NCBI RefSeq assembly: GCF_028769735.1
Contig: NC_088174.1
Location: forward strand, 2,067,501-2,131,500
DNA: 64,000 nucleotides
Direction: 5' to 3'
From: Zonotrichia leucophrys gambelii
Lineage: Eukaryota; Chordata; Aves; Passeriformes; Passerellidae
The notes beneath the pieces were generated by a model. That model was given only the letters and a program-made list of their open reading frames with translations. It had not been told where the DNA came from and made no database searches. Every line of letters starts with the position of its first letter. The first letter of the stretch is position 1. Position numbers and translations under genes: made by a program. Shown piece after piece: positions 57,829 to 64,000 of this stretch.

Positions 57829-58137
57829 ACCCGAGGTCTGGAAAGCCCCAGTGGGACAGCCTGCAGAGGCACACAGATTTTGGTTTTTTTTAAAAAAAAG
57901 GTATATTTATCTTTTTCTTCTCCCCTCCTCTGCTTTGTGTCAATATCCCAGGTATAGATTAACTCTCTTCGCTTAATATTTAATGTTTTGGGGCCTGGAA
58001 ATGGAAAGCTTTTGGAGAGATGGCCTGAGGAGCTGGTTGGGTTTGGCTGCAGCTGCTCTGAGTGCATCTCTGTGTCCATCAGCATCCTCTGATCAGTGTG
58101 CAAGAACTTGGGGAACAGCTTCCCCCCTTTAGCCCAG

Positions 58138-58432
58138 CTCCAGACAGGGAGCAGGGGCTGCTGGAGCTCCCTGTGCTTAGGGAGGCTGGAATGGGGAATG
58201 GACCACAGCCCCTGAGTGACCAGATCCTGAGGCAGGGCTGATGTCACCTTTATTCCTGAATCCTCCTCTCTTTTGCTGGGGAATTTCTCTGTGCTGGTTT
58301 CACATCCTTAGGACAGGTGAGCACAGGTGGAAAAGGCCATTTTTACTCCAGCGTTGTAATGAAGGCTTGGTAAGAAAGAACAAGGCGGGTTTTTATTTGA
58401 GAAAATAAAGCATTTCAGTGCTAACAGTCATA
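58138..58432 (+). repeat. Left arm of a 290-bp inverted duplication
   Basis: It matches 62424-62717 in inverse orientation at about 95% identity by eye. Shared blocks include AAGAACAAGGCGGGTTTTTA (allowing small indels), CAGGTGAGCACAGGTGGAAA and GACCAGATCCTGAGGCAGGG. AATAAAG at 58405 lies near one end. The parent element is not recognised. Confidence 0.9.
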
Positions 58433-58557
58433 TGAAAGAGGGGGAGGAGAAGCCCTGCACTCCTCTCTGGGCTGAAGGAGATTCTGTAGGTGGGTGAGTG
58501 TGGCTGGAGCTTTCGGAGCTGGGAAGAGAAATCCCAATGTAAGAAATCCCAATTCTG

Positions 58558-58830
58558 TAAATCACAGAATGCTATGGAAGAGACTTTAAACATCACCACA
58601 TTTTAACCCCTGCCATGACAGGGACACCTCCCACTGTCCCAGGCTGCTCCAGCCCCAGTGTCCAGCCTGGCCTTGGGCACTGCCAGGGATCCAGGGTGGG
58701 CACCCTGTGCCAGGGCCTGCCCACCCTCACAGGGAACAATTCCCAATTCCCAATTCCCAATTCCCAATATCCCATCCAGCCCTGCCCTCTGGCACTGGGA
58801 GCCATTCCCTGTCCAGCTCCCTTGAAGCCC
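58558..58830 (-). mobile_element. CR1 LINE 3' fragment with GGGAATTG expansion
   Basis: The top strand reads AATCACAGAATGCTATGG, GACAGGGACACCTCCCACTG, CAGCCTGGCCTTGGGCACTG and ACCCTGTGCCAGGGCCTGCC, then four copies of CAATTCCC and TCCCATCCAGCCCTGCCCTC. This is the same subfamily as the copy at 14033-14285, which has only two copies of the 8-bp unit. Confidence 0.9.
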
Positions 58831-59883
58831 CTTTAGAGAAGGGAGAATCTCCTCCCTCAAGCTGTTGGCCACGTTGCTTTGATTGCAAGAGGTAGTCCTT
58901 GGAAATTATCCCATCTAAGTTGGGATGATGAGGACATTTTCCATTGCTGGCCTTTTGCAGGCTCCCATCTCCTGAAGGGAACACTGTGGTTGTCACCTTC
59001 TTGCCCAAATCTGCAGGATTTGGAGCTGTTAGCAATTACCAGGGTGCTGTTCTGGCCCCATTTCTCAGCTTTATTGGCCAAGGGTGCTGTGGAGCTCAGC
59101 ATTCCTGGGGCCTTTCCTGTGTCCATCTGTGTTCCCAACCCTCCTCTCACCCCACAGAGGGATGCACTGACATGAGCAATATTTATGTAGCTCAGATGGG
59201 GATGTAAATCCAGCAAAAAGAGATAAAAAAGACGTTTTTATTACCTTGCCCTGCAAGCTGGGGAGTACAAAGGGCAGCACAGATTTACTGGGGGTTTCCC
59301 ATGGTGGGATGCCAGCACCAGGCTCTGCCCCAGCCTCTGTTTTGGGAGCTGGAGTTTGTGACTGCAGGGAAGCAGGGGGGAGTTTTGGAGGAACTGGGGT
59401 TTTGCCTGAGCTGATTGCAAGGTGCTGTGTGAGATAAAGCAGCCTGAAAAGCAAACAAAGCCCAGTCATGTTGTTAAACCTGGTTCTTGGGGCTGTCGGG
59501 AGCGATTAAGGTTATTAGGAGGCCGGAGTGCTGTTTCTAAGGGAGGTTCTTGTTTTTCAAGACTGCAGGGGCCCTCTCAGCCAGCACATTTGCCATTTTA
59601 GTGGTTTTTAATTTACTTTTAAGTGTCCTCCACCAGGCAGCCAAGAAGATGTGAGGCTGTGTTTCCTGGTGGCCATTGTCCCCGAGTGGTGGCAGCTGCT
59701 GTGACCTGGCTGTGGCCTGTGGAGAAGTGGGACATGGAGCTGTGCAGTTGGCTTGGAGGTTTTTGGTCCTTTTAGTTGCAACTAAATGAGCAAAACCACC
59801 TCCACTTTGTGGGGTTTGGATCATAGGTTAAATTTTGAAGGTGCTGAGTTGCAAATCTATCACTGAGACAGGGCTGGGAGGGA

Positions 59884-59905
59884 GAGGAGGAGGAGGAGGA
59901 GGGAT
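59884..59905. repeat. (GGA)n microsatellite
   Basis: Six to seven AGG units. Confidence 0.8.
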
Positions 59906-60424
59906 TGGAGGGTGAAGGGGTTGGTGCTGCAGATCACAGGGCTGGGATGGATGTGGTGGCACCAAGTGACAGTGGGGTGTGATGCAGAGCAAGGCAAAGG
60001 TACCACTTAATTTCCTGTTTTGGGGAGAAACCCACAAGTTTGACAAGTCACCCTTTAATTTCCTCAAAACCCCTCAGCAGCTGGAAGCTGCCCATCAGCT
60101 GGGATGGTTCTCATCCATCTTAAACCAGACCTAACCAAACCCCAGAGCTGGGAGGCACCACTGACCTCTCTGGCAGTGCCCAGGGGCTGGCTGGGCATGG
60201 CTCAGGTGGGCATTGTCACCTGCCCTGGTGACAGCCCCTCTGGCTCTCTCCCTGCTTATCCAGAGTCTCCAGACACGTCTGTTCCCAGGGATTATCCCAC
60301 TCATGAGGCTGCACTGTCAATCGCCCCATCCCACCAGTATCAGTCTTCCAAAAGGTCTGGTGGTGTGATGGGGACCACCAGGATCAGTGGATGTGGAGCT
60401 GAATTCCCTGCAGGGCAGTTTGGG

Positions 60425-60655
60425 GAAAGGGGAATCACCTGGGTTTGGGGAAGGAGGAATTACCTGGGTTTGGGGAAGGAGGAATTACCTGGGTTTGGGG
60501 AAGGAGGAATCACCTGGGTTTGGGGAAGGAGGAATCACCTGGATTTGGGAAAAGGAGGAATCACCTGGGTTTAGGGAAGGAGGAATTACGTGGGTTTGGG
60601 GAGGGAGGAATAACCTGGATTTGGGGAAAGGAGGAATCACCTGGGTTTCAGCTCC
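60425..60655. repeat. Minisatellite, ~26-bp unit, ~9 copies
   Basis: Units of GGTTTGGGGAAGGAGGAATC followed by ACCTGG, with ATTACC and ATTTGG variants. The 149- and 156-codon frames are artefacts. Confidence 0.95.
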
Positions 60656-61719
60656 CAGGGCTGATTTTTGTTCCCCATGGTGTGCACAGGGGAAATTCCC
60701 TGAGGGGCAGCAATCAAACCCTGCTCCTCCGTGCTGACAGGGAAGTGACCCTGGTGGGATGGTGGCACTGCTGCTGTGCCTGGCAGCATTTGGCACCACC
60801 TGGACATGAGCCCAGAGCAGCCTTTTGCTGTTTTATCCCACTCACTCCTGGGGACCTCAGCCATTGTGGCACATGCCATGGCCAGATGAGGTGACATGTG
60901 GCTGTTGGGGACATCAGCAGTGTTTGAGTTGATGCCACAGGCACTTCCAAAGTTGTGCCCCCTCTCTGGAATCAAATCTACCCTGGCTGCACAATCAGGG
61001 AATAATTTGGAAAAGGCCTCTAAAAGTCCAATCCCATTGGTGTTCTGCCCACTGCTGGCTGCTGTCTGGGTGCCATAGGGAATTTTCTGGCACGTCCCCA
61101 AACACCTCGTTCTCTCCCACTCACTCTTTTTGGAATGATCACCCTTCAGGGGCTTCTTATGAGAGGGTCAGAGCACGGAGGAGGAGCCAGAATTTCCCAG
61201 CTGAGACAGAGGCCACGCACCCACACTTTGCAGCCGCTGTTTTCCCTGAGGAATCACTTTTCCCTGGATCTCCACAACCTCGAGCCTGTGCATCCCATGG
61301 CATCACCATGGCAGTGGGCAGCAGGAGGAATGGACTCCAGTCCAGGACATGTGCCAATGTGCTGTGAAGGGATGTGTTGGGTTTTCCCCTCCTCTTCCTC
61401 GAAAGATTGATTATTCCGCTATTGCCAGGGAAGGAGATGCTGCCCTTTGGCGCGCAGCCCTGCGGACAAAGGGCTGGTGGGGAGGCGTGTGCCAGGCCGG
61501 CCGTGCCCGGGGGCCGTGTCCGTCTGTCCCGCCGGGCGGTGCCGTGCCCGGAGCGCTCGCTTCTGCCTTGGGGCGCATCCAGCCCGAGACAGTTGGGGCG
61601 GTTGCAAAACCCACATGACGTGCGCTGGGAATTGCTGCAACACGCTCGCAGGCCGAGCCATCCCTGCCTCTCCCGGCACCTCGCACAACAGGTCCTGCCA
61701 GCTCCCGGCCGCGGCGCTG

Positions 61720-62340
61720 CCCGCACACCCTGCCCTGCACACCCTGCCCTGCACACCCTGCCCTGCCCGCACACCCTGCCCTGCACACCCTGCCCTGCAC
61801 ACCCTGCCCGCACACCCTGCCCGCACACCCTGCACAGCACACCCTGCCCTGCACACCCTGCCCTGCACACCCTGCCCTGCCCGCACACCCTGCCCTGCAC
61901 ACCCTGCCCTGCCCTGCACACCCTGCCCTGCCCACCCTGCCCTGCCCTGCACACCCTGCCCGCACACCCTGCTCTGCCCACCCTGCCCCGCACACCCTGC
62001 CCGCACACCCTGCCCTGCCCTGCACACCCTGCCCTGCACACCCTGCCCTGCCCGCACACCCTGCCCTGCCCACCCTGCCCGCACACCCTGCCCTGCACAC
62101 CCTGCCCTGCCCGCACACCCTGCCCGCACACCCTGCCCTGCCCGCACACCCTGCCCTGCACACCCTGCCCGCACACCCTGCCCGCACACCCTGCCCGCAC
62201 ACCCTGCCCTGCCCGCACACCCTGCCCTGCCCGCACACCCTGCCCCGCACACCCTGCCCGCACACCCTGCCCGCACACCCTGCCCTGCCCTGCACACCCT
62301 GCCCTGCCCTCACACCCTGCCCTGCACACCCAGCCCTGCC
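61720..62340. repeat. Large GC-rich VNTR, 10/15-bp units, ~620 bp
   Basis: Mixed units CACACCCTGC, CCTGC and CCGCACACCCTG recombine into about 50 copies. All unit lengths are multiples of five. The array is stop-free in nearly all frames on both strands, producing five overlapping frames of 292-408 codons that are not genes. Confidence 0.95.
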
Positions 62341-62423
62341 CGCCCTGCGGCCGCTGCCCCGGCTCCCTCTCCCTGCAGCTCATTGCAGCCCCGAGACACG
62401 GGAAAAGTCTCTTCTTCAGTTCA

Positions 62424-62717
62424 GACTGTTAGCGCTGAAATGCTTTATTTTCTCAAAAAAAACCCCGCCTTGTTCTTTCTTACCAAGCCTTCATTACAAC
62501 GCTGGAGTAAAAATGGCCTTTTCCACCTGTGCTCACCTGTCCTAAGGATATGAAAGCAGCACAAAGAAATTCCCCAGTAAAAGAGATGGGGATTCAGGAA
62601 TAAAGGTGACATCAGCCCTGCCTCAGGATCTGGTCACTCAGGCACTGTGGTCCATTCTCCATTCCAGCCTCCCTAAGCACAGGGAGCTCCAGCAGCCCCT
62701 GCTCCCTGTCTGTTTCA
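62424..62717 (-). repeat. Right arm of the 290-bp inverted duplication
   Basis: The reverse complement matches 58138-58432. Homology stops at about 62717, within a few bases of the boundary of the adjoining LTR. Confidence 0.9.
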
Positions 62718-63222
62718 GCTCATGTGTTCGAAGGATGAGTCGAAGTTCTTCAGTTTTTGGTCTCAGAGTTGTTTATTGTATCTTATATATAAAAATTTTT
62801 TCTCTTGTCCAGCAGTACACACAGCAGCACTGACTGCCCCCAGGGCGGTGTTACCTCTTTATACTACATACAAAATATTTACAATTACTTTCCAATACCT
62901 TCCACCTATGTTAGACAGTGAGCTTCTATTCCAAACCATCACAGCAGAAGATGGAGGTAGAGAAGAAGAAGGAGAAAGGCTGGACATGCCCAAGTCCCTC
63001 CATCTTATCCCCAAAACCCCTATTCTAAAAACCCCAAAATCTACTTTTTCACCCAATGATGATTTTATTATTACATTATTTAAACTTCTGTGGCTTTCAG
63101 GTCTTCATACAAAGTTGGTAATTTGCTCCATGGGTCATAATCAAACCCACAGGTGTTCTGGGCTGTGTGCCAGGGTCTCTGAGCCCCTCTGGACACCCAG
63201 AGGGATGTGCTGAGTTCTGACA
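62707..63222 (-). mobile_element. Solo LTR of an endogenous retrovirus, minus strand
   Basis: On the minus strand it starts TGTCAGAACTCAGCACATCC at 63222 and ends ...AAACAGACA at 62707 (TGTC/GACA termini). TCCC flanks both sides (62703-62706 and 63223-63226), consistent with a 4-bp target duplication. On the minus strand there is a TATAAAG-type box and AATAAAC poly(A) signal (top GTTTATTG near 62770). It is the same family as the copy at 63425. A short conserved open frame near the 5' end is shared by both copies and is not a complete viral gene. Confidence 0.8.
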
Positions 63223-63424
63223 TCCCTGGGTACAGCCCGGGGCAGGGTGGCACTGCCCTGCATTCCACCCGCATTTGGTGCATTTTTCCCCCACCCTGAC
63301 CCTTCTAGGTGCAGATCCCCGAGAAATTACCTGGTGCTGGAGCTTGCCCCGTGTACCCAGCACATCCTTCGAGAGCTGGAGCGGGGTGAAACATGGGGAA
63401 AAACCTCGGGAAGAGCTGCCCGGT

Positions 63425-64000
63425 TGTCAGAACCCAGGACATCCCTCTGCTGTCCAGGATGGCCAGGACCCTGCCAGGGGGCTCAGAGACCCTGGCAGGA
63501 AGCCCAAAACACCTGTGGGTTTGATTATGACCCGTGGAAGGAGTTAGCAACCTTATATAAAGACCAGCAAGCCACAACAGTTTAGGCAGAATAACAGTGA
63601 AGTTATCACGGGGTGGAAAAGTAGATTTTGGGGTTTTTGGTATGGGGGTTCAGGGGGCAAGATGGAGGGATCTGGGCATGTCCAGCCTTTCTCCTTCTTC
63701 TTCTTGGCCTCCATCTTCTGCTGTGATGGTGGCACTCACAGATTGGTCTAGAGTAGAAGCTCACTGTCTAACATAGGTGATAGGTATTGGGAAGTAATTG
63801 TGAACATTGTACACGCAGTTTTTAGTATAAAGACATAACACTGCCCTGGGGGCAGGCAGAGTGCCTCAGACTGTCTTGCAGAGCTGACCTCGGCAGGGCA
63901 GGAGAAAGAATTTTATAGATAAGATACAATAAACAACCTTGAGACCGAGAAATGAAGAGCCCTGACTCCTTCTTCAAGCACCAGGCTGGGAAAAGAGACT
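63425..64000 (+). mobile_element. Endogenous-retrovirus LTR, cut by window end
   Basis: It starts TGTCAGAACCCAGGACATCC and follows the same order of blocks as 62707-63222 but in the opposite orientation: TTTGATTATGACCCGTGGAA, GGCAAGATGGAGGGATCTGG, a TATAAAG-type box near 63828 and AATAAAC near 63929. It reaches GCTGGGAAAAGAGACT at position 64000, close to the expected 3' end. Whether a provirus follows cannot be seen. Confidence 0.75.

Noticed and set aside
61157..62553. Five overlapping ORFs of 292-408 codons on both strands
   Set aside because: They are produced by the stop-free VNTR at 61720-62340 and have no start context, splice signals or similarity.
62859..63363. Short retroviral-like ORFs in the LTR pair as a functional viral gene
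   Set aside because: Both copies keep only a short open frame inside the LTR-like unit; there is no gag, pol or env region in the window.

Overview
The window looks like nuclear DNA from a bird, most likely a songbird. The signs are compact spliced vertebrate genes, CpG-island promoters, many 3'-end fragments of CR1 LINEs, and several solo LTRs resembling endogenous-retrovirus LTRs common in passerine genomes. The LTR and passerine calls rest on pattern memory and were not searched. There is no sign of bacterial, plasmid or phage DNA, and I see no tRNA, rRNA or CRISPR array.

I can support three protein-coding genes. (1) On the + strand at 11766-12818 lies an intronless-CDS class A receptor of the GPR3/GPR6/GPR12 family. 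It is closest to GPR12 but too divergent, especially at the N-terminus, to be GPR12 itself. (2) On the - strand, from a noncoding exon near 45.4-45.6 kb to a stop at 28394, lies a WAVE (WASF) gene. Its eight coding exons join in frame to a 502-residue protein closest to WASF3. (3) On the + strand at 54282-54753 lies the first coding exon of a monocarboxylate-transporter gene that resembles SLC16A2 (MCT8). Its intron 1 runs off the right edge.

Layout: 1-10 kb is repeat-rich intergenic DNA with LTRs and minisatellites. 10.7-12.8 kb holds the receptor promoter (CRE, two MEF2-type sites, one overlapping a TATA box) and its coding exon. At about 18.4 and 18.9 kb there are candidate convergent poly(A) sites. 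28.4-45.6 kb is the WASF gene, its introns full of VNTRs. 45.6-53.6 kb is intergenic and separates the divergent WASF and SLC16A promoters. 53.6-54.9 kb is the SLC16A2 CpG island and exon 1. 54.8-64 kb is intron 1, with a large VNTR, a 290-bp inverted duplication and two head-to-head LTRs.

The most interesting point is the combination. Human GPR3, GPR6 and GPR12 each sit beside a WASF gene (WASF2, WASF1, WASF3), and SLC16A10 lies near GPR6/WASF1. A GPR12-like receptor, a WASF3-like gene and an SLC16A2-like gene side by side would fit a fourth copy of this ancient block, with the receptor and WASF members absent from the mammalian set I know. The receptor could be the bird counterpart of GPRx, described in Xenopus oocytes. 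This is inference and needs phylogeny and synteny tests.
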